NCBI RefSeq assembly: GCF_000247815.1
Contig: NC_021681.1
Coordinates: forward strand, 17,947,040-18,011,039
Direction of reading: 5' to 3'
Origin: Ficedula albicollis
Taxonomy: Eukaryota > Chordata > Aves > Passeriformes > Muscicapidae
DNA length: 64,000 nt
Shown here: positions 11,901-25,126 of the stretch, one piece after another
How positions within the stretch are numbered: position 1 is the first letter of the stretch
Layout of the letters: the number at the start of each line of letters is the position of its first letter
The notes under the pieces: model-generated
Told to the model about the DNA's origin: nothing
The model's input: the letters and a program-made list of their open reading frames with translations, nothing else
Databases searched by the model: none
Made by a program: the position numbers and the translations under genes

Positions 11901-13147
11901 CGCTCAGCAGCCTGCCTGGCCCTCTGCTAACCTCCTGCCACAGGGAGTAGTGGCTGCTTACACAGCCTGGAGGTAGAAACCAGGACCTGGTGAGGTGGAG
12001 GTGCCTGGATTCCTGGACACGTGCTGGGGTGGGGGGTGGCTTTGTGCTGTGGATGCTGCCGAGGGCTTTCTCTCCTCCCCACTGGTTTGGCCAACACGAA
12101 AATCAGCCCATGAGAGGTCCAGCCAGGTCTCCTCTCAGCACTGTGTGCTCTAGCTGGCACACAGACCTTGGGATGTATGGTCATGTTTGCATTTCTTTGG
12201 TGTCTTTTTCTAGGGGGGAGGGAAGTGTCTGTCAGCTTTCCACAACTGAGGAAACACAATGGTGCATCTGCTCAGCCCTGCTTCTGTCAACTTCCCCGCT
12301 CCCTCTGCCTCTTCACAGCCACATTTTGGCAATATCCTTCCTCACCCATTGCTTGGCCCCTGCGGAGAACCCTTCTCAGGGTTCTCCTGGAAGTGCTCAG
12401 CGATGTTGGAACCTGTTTTCAGGCATGGCAGGCAATCCCCCACTCCTACAGGAATGCTGGTATGCCTCTGGAGCCGCCACTGGTAGGACGGGTTATGCTT
12501 ATGGGGACATGTAGTGGCTCGACCTGGAGAAGGGCTGGTGCTGGCTCCGGGGCAGGCCCTTTTTTAGAAGCAGCGTTCATCACCGCCGAGACCTCCTTTG
12601 ATAGTTGCACTACAAACAAACACGCAAACAACCCAGCCGGCCCTTCAGATAGCACTCAGGCAGAACAATACAATTACAGGGCTCAGGTTTCCAGCATCAG
12701 CCTCATCCTGGAGCTTTGGAGGCCTCTGAAACCAGCAAATCCTTAACTCTGCATCCATTTGCAGGTCGCTCCGAATTTCCCAAGCGCTGCAGAGGTGTTT
12801 ACTCAGCGCAACAGCGCACCGAGATGGAGGAAGTTCAGTGGCCCTGGTGATGGCTGCCCCCAAGGCAGCAGGGAGATGTGGCACACACACCTCGCTCGCC
12901 AGCAGCCTGACCTTGCCCAAACAACCGCACGCTGCAGGATCCTGTTTGGGACAGACTGAGCAAGATGGGAGAGATGTTTAGGCTAAGTCCTTGGTATTTA
13001 GCCATCGGAATTTAACCCCTCTGGTTCTGATTATGGCTCTAGAAGTTCAGTTTCCATCCCAGACCACCGGTTTTGGCCACTTAAGAGCAGTCGGTATCAC
13101 CTCTGACCCCCTGGCAAGCTTTATTGCCGCGGCTCGCAAGGCAGCAG
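11901..13147. other. Unannotated DNA up to the large poly-C run
   Basis: Open frames of up to about 190 codons are present but overlap one another and contain no recognisable domain. The last bases before the C run (GCAGCAGCC) resemble the first bases after it. Confidence 0.4.
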
Positions 13148-14054
<907 letters not shown>

Positions 14055-16268
14055 AGCAGCCGCATCGGCTGCCTCGTAAAGCTCAGGGCCGCCGAGGGCT
14101 GGTCCCAGCAAATAAACCCCCCGCAGATCCCCTCCCCCCCGAGCGCTCCCCGGGGCCACCCAGCGTCACCGGCCCCATCACAGGATGCGGCTGCGTGGGA
14201 GAGGGCAAGGCCAGGGACAGCCAGATCAGTGCCACTCTGACCTGGTGGCTGGTCCCTGGGCAAGGTTCCCACAGAGACAAGGTGTCCACATGGGGACACC
14301 CTTCACTGGCATGGAGCTGGGTGGCATTTTCTCAGAACAGCTTTGGTTCAGCCGTGAGTTGGTACAGTGCCATTCCTGCCCCATGAGTGCTCCGACTGCA
14401 GCCAGGGGCAGCCTCTCCTATGTTTCCTAAGCAATCCATGAGGATTTTGCAGCCCTCCTCCTCCTGTGCTCTCCAGCCTTGGTTGAATTACTGATAGCCA
14501 ACAGAGTCAGGAGGGAGCTCAGAGGTATCACACCCCTTCCCTGCTTTGGGAGACCTCCTTGCAGCCTTGCTGGGGACATGTGGATGATGGAGGGGAGCAG
14601 CTCCATTCCATCGAGTCTCTGTCTGCATTGCCTGGCAGGTTGGGGAACAGGAAGGTGACCCCGAGGGGTCCCTATCCCCACTGGGGTCTCTCCTCCTCAT
14701 CGTGAGCCCACTCACTCGCCACCATCCCAGCTCCTCTCCTCGAAGCTTCTCCCAGGCACACATGGTCCCATGGGCTGCCTGTGCTCACCAAGGCCCTCAG
14801 CTTGGGAATTTCTCCTTCTGGCCTGGGACTTTGTGAGTGTATCCCAGCCAGAGCCTGCCCTGCTCCGAGCACAAGAGCCTCCTCTGCACCCTGATGCTCC
14901 CAGCTGTGTCTGCTCCTCCTGCCCTGAGGGTCAGGGACTGGCACTGGTGGCACCTCGGGTCCCATGTCCCTTGCCCTGGCTGCAATGCTGTTGGGGATTC
15001 TCATCCAGACAAGCTGAAGGAAAACCTTCATGAGGTTTCCTGCTTTTGTGTGGTGAGCCAAGGCTTGAGATTTGTTTTGGAAACTCTCCCAGGGGAGGCT
15101 TTTTGGCTTGATTTTTTTTTTTCCCTTAGAAGGATGAAGTGTGCCCGGTTGGGTTCCTTGGCCCTGCCTGAAGAAGCTTTGGGTTTCTGCTGGGATGTGA
15201 GTGAAGTCTGTGGGAACAAAACTGCATGTCCAGGCTGGTGTGCAGGTCCCTTCCAAATGACACAATGCCATACACGACCAGCATCCTTCAGGAGAGCCTA
15301 ATCCCACACTGCTGGCATGCACAGCAAGCAAACTCATGGGTGTTTAAACTAAGAAAAGTTAGCCTTCTGGATTTTCCCATGCCTCATAAAACACCACAGA
15401 AGGGGCACCCACCCACCCTGGAGATGGTGCCCAGTGTCAAACCACCACCTGCTCCCCAGGACCCAATGCTGCACTAAATAGGGTGTGAGAGCCCTGACCT
15501 GCAGCATCAGCCACCCCCACCTCACTGAAGGAAGGAAGCTGCATCTCTCCCCTCATGAGAGCAGGGGGATGGAGGCACCCCGAGGTGCTTGTGGAAGGAG
15601 GCAGACCCAGCAGCTGCTACCCTAAAGGGCCTCAGGGTCCCAAGGGTCCCTCAGGATGCTGTCAGTGCCCGGGCTGCATCCTCATCCTCATCTCATGGCT
15701 TGCTAGGAGGAAGGATATTTTGGCAGGACGGGTGACTTTTCATCGGGGAAAAGGGATTATTTAGGCAGAGCGGGATCTTCCCAGCTCCCAGCTGCAGAGT
15801 GTCTGGAAGAAGGGAGCACTGCTGGCCCCGGGGACGCTCTCCCCTGGGACACAGCGCTGACGCTGATTCTTGAGACACTTCAAACGGTACCAGGCAAAGC
15901 CCCCGAGAGCAGACTGACAGCAGAGCTGCTGGCGCCGTCCCCAGACGGGCTCCTCGCGTCCGAGGAGGGCTGCGAGCGCTCGCCTCTCTATTTACATTAC
16001 CAGGAATGCACAAAACAGGGGGGCGCAGGCTGGGGAGGGGGGTATTGGCTGATTGTTCCCAGGATCCCCTTGTCAGAAACCCTCCCTGCTCTGTTAGTGT
16101 CTCTTGATATATGGCTTGCATTAGGGGATGAAAGTGAGGCATAGCTTGGGGTTTTGGCACGACAAACCCCATTAAACTCTCTCTGGGAAAATGAGTCCAA
16201 GAAGTGTTTTGGGGGGTTGAGTCACTAACGGAGCTGTGAGCAGCATTTATCCGCACCTCCGGCAGCCT
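14055..16268. other. Unannotated non-coding stretch
   Basis: GC-rich sequence with many short overlapping frames on both strands. A T-rich run at about 15112-15122 is simple sequence. No gene or transposon was recognised. Confidence 0.45.
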
Positions 16269-16350
16269 GGCCAGGGCAGGAGAGGGGCGGCTGCTGCCGG
16301 GGCGGGCAGGCCAGGGCAGGAGGGGGGCGGCTGCTGCCGGGGCGGGCAGG
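16269..16350. repeat. Two-copy tandem duplication, period 40 bp, very GC-rich
   Basis: Copy 1 (16269-16308) and copy 2 (16309-16348) abut and differ at one position (A at 16283 versus G at 16323). The unit contains 'ggcggctgctgccggggcgg'. Confidence 0.92.
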
Positions 16351-17759
16351 CGGCTACAGTGCCCCTCCTCATCCGCCCTTCCCACTGTCCTGCCGGGATC
16401 TGGGAGTGCTCAGACACAGCAACTGCCCCAGCCCTTCCAAGGTGTTGGTCCCAAGTCCAGGCACCCCTCTGCCACCTGGAAGTTTTGGGGTGGGCAGAGG
16501 AGCCACAGAGTTGGGAGTTTTTCTGGCTGTCCCAAAGCTTTTTTTGGGGAGGAGATGGAGACAGGATCCTTCCCCAGCATGGCAGCCTGGCTTGGAGGTC
16601 ACCCCATACCCTCCCGTCTGGAGTGTTTGATTGGCAGTGGGATGCACCTTCTTTGTACCACACATCCTTGGCTGCTTTTCATTTTCCCAGGGACGGCAGG
16701 ACAAACTGGGGACACCCAGCTCAGCCCCTCTCAGGTGTGCCACCTGAGGTCAGGCAGAGCAGGAGAGAGACACGCTTGGAAGAACACAATGGGAGCTTTT
16801 TGGGCCTCAACTGCTGGGTAACCCCTCTTCTCTCCCCCTGGCACCAGGGAGTCAAAGCCAGGCAGGAGGAGGGAGGGTCAGTGCAGCTCTGAGTCCCCAG
16901 CCCCTCTGTAGTTCCCAGCCAGAACAGCCACCTGCCTGCACCCCCAGCCCCACAAAGGCCACTTGCAGGTGATCTGCTCCAGGGCAAGGAGAAGGGGCTG
17001 CCGAAAACTTTCCATCACCCCATGAGGCAGCAGGAAAATACCTGCAGAGGCTGAGGCAGGAGTCAAAGCAGCAGCGGGGATGACTAAACTCAGGTGAAAG
17101 GAAAATTGCTCCCGGTCAGAGAAGGCAATCCTCTCCAAACCCAGCCCAAATTGCCCTCTCTTCCCTATTTGCACTGTGTTTCCTGCTCTCTCTGATGAGA
17201 GGCCACATGAATCCTTAAATGCCAGTTTTGCAGCAGCAAGAACATGTCAGATCCAAGAGCAATGCAATAAAAAGGGTGGGAAGAGGGACAGTGTGGGCAT
17301 TGTTTGCCTGTCTGCCCCCTGCCTCTCACCAGCCATTCTCTCACTGTACTGTACTTGCCTCTTGTTTCCCTATAAAGGAATCAGGAATTTGCTGGGAACC
17401 AGGGGCAATGGGCAAATGCAGGGCATCACAAACACCTCTGGCTGCTACTTGTGTTGGGTTCCTGAGGTCCCTACCTGGGAAAAAGGGCAGGGATCTCAGC
17501 CCCAGCACCTGCCATGCTCCATGGGCCCAGGAGCAGCATCCCAGGACAGATGACACAAAGGCACCAGGGTACTGCAAGTGACACTCAGGTCACCATCCTA
17601 CAGGACAGCCAGCCTGGTTTCCTTGCCCAGTGCTGAGGCCCAGTACCCCTCAGTATCCCTCAGTGGGGTAAAGCTCATGGGTGCTCGTGGCACACTCTGC
17701 CCATGCCTTGGAGGGGAGGGGGTGGCCATCAGGAATGAGAAGCAAGGCCCTGGAAGATG
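16351..17759. other. Unannotated non-coding stretch
   Basis: Moderately GC-rich DNA with no recognisable gene, RNA or transposon. Confidence 0.45.
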
Positions 17760-18010
17760 TCCAGCTCTCTTTTAATTAACCTGAACAAGCCAGAGCTTAA
17801 GTTTCCGAGCCAAGCTGAAGTCTCCCTGTTAGGAAAAACCTGCAGTACCTGGCAGTAATTTAATAACTCTCATTTCGAGCTTTCTAATAGCAGTGCTGTG
17901 GAACGGCTCCAAACCCACTGGTCTCCCTGCCTTTCCGCAATCAAGTTACCTTTATTGCTTTATAGCAATATTAACAGAGATACCAGTGTTAATGCCTCAC
18001 CTCAAGCTCA
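17760..18010. promoter_or_regulatory. AT-rich island, possible conserved non-coding element
   Basis: Complex AT-rich sequence with 'cttttaattaacctg', 'gcagtaatttaataactc' and 'ttatagcaatattaac' lies next to strongly GC-rich DNA starting near 18010. Function is inferred from composition. Confidence 0.28.
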
Positions 18011-18897
18011 GCTGGCAGGAGCCTGGCACGGCCGAGAGGAAACGCGGCGGCGCGCGGTGGGGCCGGGACGGCTGCTCCCGGCACGGCTCCAGCAGCCACC
18101 CCAGCCCAGGCAACAGCCCCTGCTCCAGCCCCAGTGCCAGGCACGTGGCAGGGTGAACTGTCACCCCCGGGATGGGGTCTGGCTCAGGGGTGCCCCGGGA
18201 TGAAGGATTCTCAGAACTAGTACACACCATCACCCTGAGATCCATCCGTTTTTGGGGAGGTGGTTGCCTTGCTGCAGAGGTACACGATTAACTCCTTTCC
18301 CAGCCACCAGAGGAGCTGCCAGGACCCATGGGGAATGTGTCACCAGCCCCAGACACCTCTGCTCTAGCAGACTTGTCCCTTTCAGCATAGCAGGAGTTAG
18401 GGTGTCCTGTGTGGCAGGGACTGCCTGCCCACCTCCTGCAGAGCTGCAATTAGCTCAGTTGCACTAACCTAGAGGAGGGGCTCCATGGCTTGAGGTGCTC
18501 CAGAAATACTCCTCCCTCCCAGAGAGGGCAGAATGACTTTCATCTTTGAATCCACAAGCAGAAGAGGGACAGAAGAGCACAAAGGAGATGAATCCCTCCT
18601 TAATTTCAAGTCCAAATAATTCTGTTCTACAAAGAGCACCCCATCACACAACTAGGGCCATGTGAGCTGTTAATAGGAGCCCCAGCCATCCATCACTCAC
18701 AGGTGTCCCTCCATGGGACTTTCCCTGGCTCTGATCTCCCCCAGCTGAACCCTGTCACCCAGCAGCTGATGCTTTAGAGGGGTTCCCCCAGTACTCCTGG
18801 CTCTGCTGTAGGTTTGTGATACAACTGTGGTGCTTCAAAAGTAGGTTTGAAGAATGTGATTCCTCCTAGCTGGCTGGGCGTCGTAGGGAAAGCTTGT
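18011..18897. other. Unannotated DNA
   Basis: GC-rich at first, then mixed. No gene, RNA gene or transposon was recognised. Confidence 0.45.
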
Positions 18898-18965
18898 CTT
18901 GAGGCACAGCCCTGACCAGGGGTGCCACCAGGACTTGAGGCACAGCCCTGACCAGGGGTGCCACC
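18898..18965. repeat. Short direct repeat, 32 bp in two copies, period 36
   Basis: The 32 bp at 18898-18929 recur exactly at 18934-18965, separated by four bases. It contains 'ggcacagccctgaccagggg'. Confidence 0.93.
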
Positions 18966-19489
18966 CAGGGATGTGGGGGATGTGGTCACCTTGCCCTTCC
19001 TGGCTGAGTGGCCCCTGAGTGGCAAGGGGCAGACTTGTCACTGCTACCATGAGCACCAAGTGGCAGTGAGGAAGAGGAAGGGCTGAAGAAGTGCTTGGTG
19101 TGTGATGTCGTGGGGAGGGCATCAGTGCCCCAGCACCACATCCCAGGGCAGAGTAGGATTGGATAAAAGCCCCTGGCCGTGGCTGGCCACCAGCATGGGA
19201 GCTGACACAGAGCACTGTTCCAGTTTATGGGATTGGAAGCAGCTGCTCGTGGGGCACAGACAGCCTGACATAGCAGGGACATGATGGGCTGCTGGAGGGG
19301 GCAGACTGGGACAGAGCACACTCTGCTGGGGTTCATCCAAACCCTGCTGGTCCCCACTGGTTTCAGCTGGGAGCAGGGCTGGGGCAGTGGACTCTGCAGG
19401 GACTGCTGTGCTTTCCTTGAGCATCTCCCACTTGGACGGAAGGTTCCTCCCCGAGCTGGGAAGCGGAGCCGAGTGTCAGTTTGTGTGTG
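18966..19489. other. Unannotated DNA
   Basis: No gene, RNA or transposon was recognised. Only short overlapping frames are present. Confidence 0.45.
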
Positions 19490-20260
19490 GAGCCACTGCT
19501 AATACCTTCTTTGCTATTTTTAGCTCAGCAGCCTTGTGCTGTTGGTTTCAGCATATTTTTTTTTTCCTCCCAGTAAATTCCAAATCTTTTCCCTCTTTCA
19601 CCTTCTATTCCGGGATGCTGCCTGTACCATTCGGCTTTGATCTGCACTGATGCCAAGTGTGTTTTGAAACTCTAAGTATAGCACATCCCTTGAATTTCTC
19701 TTATCTAGCAAAGCAGTAATATCCTCAAAGAGCTCCAGCAAGCTGGTTAAAAACCTGACATCGCACGGCTCAGTCCACACCAGCTACTCCTCAGCCTGGT
19801 TCCCAGGCATCCTCCCCTCCAGAGTGCTCTGCAGGCTTGTGACCTGGGCTGTGCTTTGCTGCTGGTGTCTCGAAGTCACTGTCAATCTTATTTTACAGCT
19901 CAGAGACTGAAAAGGGCAGCTAGGAGCAAAGAGGGCCAATATTTCTTTTTATTTTTTATTTCCACCCCCAAAGATGCCTGAATGCAGCCTTGAATTTTTG
20001 CATCTGTAAGTTGATTGTAGATGTAAGTAATAAGAATATTTTAGACTTCAAAATAACCAATTTTCCAATGTAGGCAGGTAACTAGGAGGCCAAATGCAGT
20101 CGTTTGTGACTGGCAGTGGATTGCAAGGGCAAAGATCTGAAAGCTGCTCTTAAATCCGTCCCCAAAATGTCTGGCGCTCTATACACACACACTGTAACAA
20201 ATTAATGTCAGATGCTGCACTTGGTATAATTAGACAGGATTTAGAGTGGCAGAGCCAGCA
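19490..20260. promoter_or_regulatory. Extended AT-rich island, possible conserved non-coding elements
   Basis: About 770 bp of mostly AT-rich, non-repetitive sequence, with a T-run at about 19555-19565. Words such as 'gtagatgtaagtaataag' and 'aacaaattaatgtcag' recur in style. Open frames are few and short compared with GC-rich neighbours. Regulatory function is inferred only. Confidence 0.28.
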
Positions 20261-20858
20261 AATTGCTACGATTTGTGTGAAGCCCCTACCCCAGGGTCTG
20301 CACCCACCGCTGCTTTGTCATCACTGAAAATTCCTTCATCAGTTGAAGGACGCAGCCCCTGGATTGCTTTGCACAATTTGGTCCCAGATTTGGCCCCCGG
20401 ATGGATCCCTGGTGTCAGCTCCTTGGGATGCCCTTTGGGGTGCAGGGTATCAGTAGGAGCCCACAGAGCTGATAAACCACATAAACCACAAAGGACACCT
20501 ACCAGAAGGACACCAGAGCCAGAGTGCTAGGAAGCACCGATCTGCTCAGTAAATCCTTTTCTGCCTTTCCCCAACACAGAGTATGAATTAAAAAAACGTT
20601 AGAAAGAAGAAAAAGCGCTTTCATTCCCTAGTTCTTATTAAGAGATAAACTCAATCTGGTTTAACTAACTAAGCCAAGCTCTGGCAGTGGCGGCGCGTGA
20701 GCGGCGCGGGTCTGCTCCAAAGTGGAACCAGCTCCCAGCCCCACACTTCAGGAAACATCTCATCCAGTGAACCTCGTATTTTTCCCACAAACTCCCCTCG
20801 AGCTGTAAAGCACATCTGGATAATTTTAGGCAGAAAGGGATTTTCCCAGAAAGTTGCA
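20261..20858. other. Unannotated DNA
   Basis: Mixed composition with a short AT-rich segment near 20575-20660. No supported gene. Confidence 0.4.
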
Positions 20859-20884
20859 GGGGGAGGGTGGGGGAAGGCGAGGGG
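20859..20884 (+). other. Canonical G-quadruplex motif with short loops
   Basis: Four G runs (20859-20863, 20865-20867, 20869-20873, 20881-20884) are separated by loops of 1, 1 and 7 bases. This meets the standard G3+N1-7 pattern. Short first loops are known to favour stable quadruplexes. Confidence 0.6.
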
Positions 20885-23800
20885 CTGGTTATATTTGGAA
20901 ACCTCTTTCAAGCACGGAGACCCCGTTGTGGCGGCAGCATCGTGGGGTGATGCTGAGCGGCGCGGTGGCGAGGGCGGCTGTTGCACCAGCATGGAGAAAT
21001 ATCTGGCAGCAATTTGTGGCCACAGGTGGGTTTTTCTCCTTGCAGCTGAGTTTTGGAGTGTGCTTCTGCCTGTACTCCCTCAGCTGCCCTGGGATGAAGC
21101 AGGGACCTGATGAAATCCTCCGGAGATTTGGTCCAGTGGCTCCAGGGCAGCTCCAGACATGGCACTGCTCAAAAGCAACAGAAAGGCAACCAAAAACAAA
21201 AAAGAAAAAAAAAGCATTTTGAATAGACAAAGTGCCCCAACTGCCTCAGGGCCCAGACAAGCGTTGCTCTTGCTCGGAGGGGCCGATGATGAGGGTATGA
21301 GGAGGCTGCTCATCAAGCCCTTATTAGCACAGGAACTGCCGAGTGCAAATTAACGCGCCAGCCTCTGTCCCAGCCGTACGGAGAGCGCCGCGCGCAGCCA
21401 CGCTGAGCAGTTTAATCAACTCAGAAAGCAATTTCTTCTCTCTCTCTTTATAACCTTGACAAGCTAGCGGGTTATTTTTAAGCACACCAGCAAAGGCAAA
21501 GGCAATTCCTGGCTGGTTGGCAAACCACCACGCTGGGCAGGTGAGCAGCCCCCTGCCAGCTCTGCTTCAGAGAAGGGAAAACCTGTCCCCAGGTTTCAGC
21601 ACTTTCACCCACACATGCCCAGTCCATCATTTGGGACAATGCAATGCCCCAGTGCTGTTGACCTGGGGACACATGTGCTGTTTGCAGTGTGCTGTGCTGT
21701 GGAGGAGGGCTGAGGAACTAAGAACAACTCAGGATTGATGATTTCCCAGAGGATGGATGGGTAACTGAGAGGAGCTGTGTTGTAGTGGCATTGCTTGCCC
21801 TGCCCTGTAATTTCTTGCCCTGGAGAGGAAAGATGTTCCCAGGGAGGGAGGATGGAGGGTGGCAGACCCACTGCCACATGCACCCTGATACCCAATCTGC
21901 TCCTTCACCTCTTACATCTGATCTCCCAGAGAAGGAAGGCAGATGTTTTGCAGGCATGGTCCCCGCTATGCAGCACACCCAAGGTCACCCAGGCACTGGT
22001 GTCAGGGTACCAGCCCTAATTTCAACCAGGGCAGCTTCCACCCTCCCTGTTGCAGCATCCCTCCTGCCTGCTGCAGTACTGCCTGGGTTTGTTCTGTGGA
22101 GCCTCCTTCCTTCCAGAGGCCAACTGGACCACTGTGGTGGGAGATATGGGACCTGGAAACCCGAGAGTAGGCACAGCTGCCTCTGACTGCTCCGTGTCCT
22201 CAGGGCACTGGGCCGTGTTTGCTTTGGCCTGTGCTGCCCCAGCAGCTGCTCAGATGTGCTGGTGATAACACGATTAGCAGTAAATTGGTTAATGCTTTCC
22301 CAGCCAGCAGGATGCACGGGGTGCAGAGGCCACCTCCCTGCCACGACCACCACAGTCCTCTCAGACCCAGAGGTGCTGGTGCCCCTGGGGACAATGCTGC
22401 CATGCTGGTCCCCCTCACCTGGGAACTGGGGACAGCCTGGGGAGCAAGATTCCTGCCCCAGCAATGATATGGTTCAGCGCCTGCACTTCCAGCTGATTTA
22501 AAGCAATGTCCAAGTTTATAGAGAATTAGTGAGACTAAGGAACATTATTTTTCTTTATTAGGTTAAAGGGTAAGCAAATACAATCAATCTTGTCATGTAT
22601 CACAAGATGTCAGCAACTTCCCACCTCAGCCAGAAAATTACCGGCTCCTCAGTGGATTGTGGAATTACATTCATAACCGCAGAAAACAAATATATACATG
22701 GATATTTTAATGAAAACACTGAAGGTCGCTACCTCACATCATCATCACAAACAGGTTACTGCTGAGCTAATTTAATCAACAAGAAAATCCAGGCTGCAGA
22801 GGAACCCCCACCTGGACGAAGATGCAGCTCACATATGGAGATAAAGGTGTTGGTGAAGGGATCTGCATGGGATGGAGCTGGCAAACGGCTCCAGGCTGGG
22901 CTGGTGTCCACAGGGACTTGCTGCCCCAGCCCCCAGCCCCAACCCAGATGAGTACAACCATGCTGCCATGTTCTGCCTCATGTTTTAATGATGCTCTGCC
23001 CCATGTTTTAGCCATGGGGACATTTTGCAATGGCTGTGTTCTGTCTCAGTTTGGCTTCTTTTAACAGCATCCTAATTCAATTGCACTTATCCCCATCCTT
23101 CCCTCACCATTCCTGGTTCAGATAACCTTGCTGAACTCCTCTTGGAGATTAACCAGGGGGAGGGAGCCCATTAGCTGGTCCGAGCTTCAGTGTTGCTAAT
23201 CAAAGCTAATGAATTAACCAAGAGGGTGTTGATTTCCAATTTGACATTCAGGAGGAGGGACAGGATCTGTCCTTCCCTCTGCCCCTTCTTCTGCTGCATC
23301 CCACTGCAGTCCCCTGCCCTGACAGTGCAGGATGCTGCCCTCTCCCCTTTCTCCATCCACAGCCCCACCTGGCTCGAGGCCAGCCAGAGGTGAGGTAAGA
23401 GGAAAGCCCTTTTGAGCAGGGAAGACACAAATAATCATTGTAATGATGACTGGCAGGACTCTGAGCTGCCTGCCAAGATCACGAGCTGCTCAGACAGCCC
23501 GAAGAGCAGCGAGGCTGGAAGTGATCTGGCAAGCACGGGGCTGTCCACAGCGGTGGCGGGGCAGAGGGCAGGGGATGTGGAGAGGCAGGAGGAGCATGGG
23601 GCCGGAGTTTTCCTGCCTGGCAGGATGAGGGATGTGGCCCAGCAGGGCCAGTCTCGCTGTCGCGGGCACCGTGCCACGGAGGAAGCCGTGTGTGCTGCGG
23701 CACTGCCAAGGGCTGCTCCTGCCCCCCGTGCGACCCACGTTAGCCCTGCTGTCCCCACGCAAGGGCAGCCAGGTGACAGTTCATCCAATGCCAGAGTGAC

Positions 23801-24101
23801 TGTGTTGCTAAACAAACATAAAGTGGTGCCCTCCTCACTCTGCAAAGAGCAGCACTGAATCATCCCCCTTTGCAGCTCCAGGCCCTCAGATCCAATGTGT
23901 CCGCATGTCATTCCAAAGCAGGAATATTTAGTGGCACTCAGCAAGGTCCTGGAGGCAGTAGGAGGAGAAGGGTGGCCCAGGCAAGTTGTTCTCTTGGTGG
24001 GAGGGGATATGGTGGTGTCTGTTTGCTCCAGAACAGTGCACTTTCCAAGATCTGAAGTGCAGGGGAGATGGTGATGGCAATGCTGTCCTCTGTCACTACA
24101 G
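20885..24101. other. Unannotated stretch with an AT-rich island
   Basis: No gene or transposon was recognised over about 3.2 kb. An AT-rich, complex segment at about 22490-22790, including 'tttctttattaggttaaagg' and 'gctaatttaatcaac', is a possible conserved element. The rest is GC-rich with short frames. Confidence 0.4.
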
Positions 24102-24192
24102 CATCATGCCACAGTGGACCAGGATCAACCCTCGCCCCTGAGATGCTCATCATGCCACAGTGGACCAGGATCAACCCTCACCCCTGAGATGC
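24102..24192. repeat. Two-copy tandem duplication, period 46 bp
   Basis: The 45 bp at 24102-24146 recur at 24148-24192, with one mismatch ('cctcgcccc' versus 'cctcacccc') and one base between the copies. Confidence 0.94.
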
Positions 24193-25067
24193 CTGTGGGC
24201 AGGTTCTCTTGAATGTGTGTCATCCTTGGAGAGGGTCTGCACACGAAGCTGGTAATGCACAGTCAAGTCACTGTCTGTCCCTCTCCTACCTGGCTGCTCA
24301 CAGAGCCGCGCTACGAGGTCTCTGTCACCCCTGTCACCCAGCAGGCAGAGACCAGCTCTCCCCAGCATTTGCTCTCCAAACCTGCCAAGGGAGCCCCAAG
24401 GACAACACAGGCAGCCTGAGCCTTGTCTGGCAGAGTCACCAGTCTCCTCAGCTCCCGGCGAGTGCCCAGCCCGTGGTGACAGGGACCATAAAACACTTGC
24501 ATGAGCAGACACGAGGCAGTGCTGAGGGCTGGCTGGCTGCCTCCTTTGCAGTGTCCCTGATTCAGAAGCGCCCAGGGTTGCCCAGGCTGCTCAAGGCTCC
24601 TCTGGGAGCTCTGGTTCAGCTCCTGTGCATTGCAGAGAAGCTGTGGCAGCTCAGAGCTGCAGAATTACTGAGGTTGCACCACTTGTTGCTTGCCCAGCTG
24701 ATGTTGGCTGACAGCTGCACAGTGATACCAACAGAACTGGCAGCAGGATGCTGTCTCTTCCTGCCTGGAGTTTGCCTGCACCACCTGCTGCCCATTGGAC
24801 AAGGATGGCTTCAGTGTGCAGAGCCCAGGTGCAGTGTGCAAGCCAGCAGCACGTGGCACAGCACCATGCTGAACAGCATGCCCAGGGAAGCTGAAACACT
24901 CACAGGCACAAACACACAGAGTGCAGCCCCCTGCCCCTGGTGGCACATGCAGACCCCCAGCCTCGGGCTGGACTCCTCCTCCTGAGCCCAGGGCTTTCAG
25001 ATGAGCCCAAATACCTTTGGAAAGGGTTTTCCAGCAGGAGCTGGGCAGGAGGAGCGTGGCGAGCCGG
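24193..25067. other. Unannotated DNA with a long open frame
   Basis: A plus-strand frame of about 258 codons is open across 24209-24985. Its peptide is not recognisable, and the opposite strand also has frames over 100 codons here. I treat it as chance. Confidence 0.4.
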
Positions 25068-25126
25068 CTGCCCTGGCGCTGCAGGCGCCCCCCCCCCCCC
25101 CCCCTGCCCTGGCGCTGCAGGCGCCC
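25068..25126. repeat. 17-base poly-C run bordered by a perfect 23-bp direct repeat
   Basis: The C run spans 25088-25104. The 23 bases at 25068-25090 recur exactly at 25104-25126, sharing border C bases with the run. The left sequence ends with exactly the bases that begin the right sequence. This is the same arrangement as at 1864-1949 and points to two unmerged overlapping contig ends. Confidence 0.9.

Noticed and set aside
24209..24985. 258-codon open frame as a gene
   Set aside because: No recognisable domain, and overlapping long frames exist on the opposite strand. Length is compatible with chance in GC-rich DNA.
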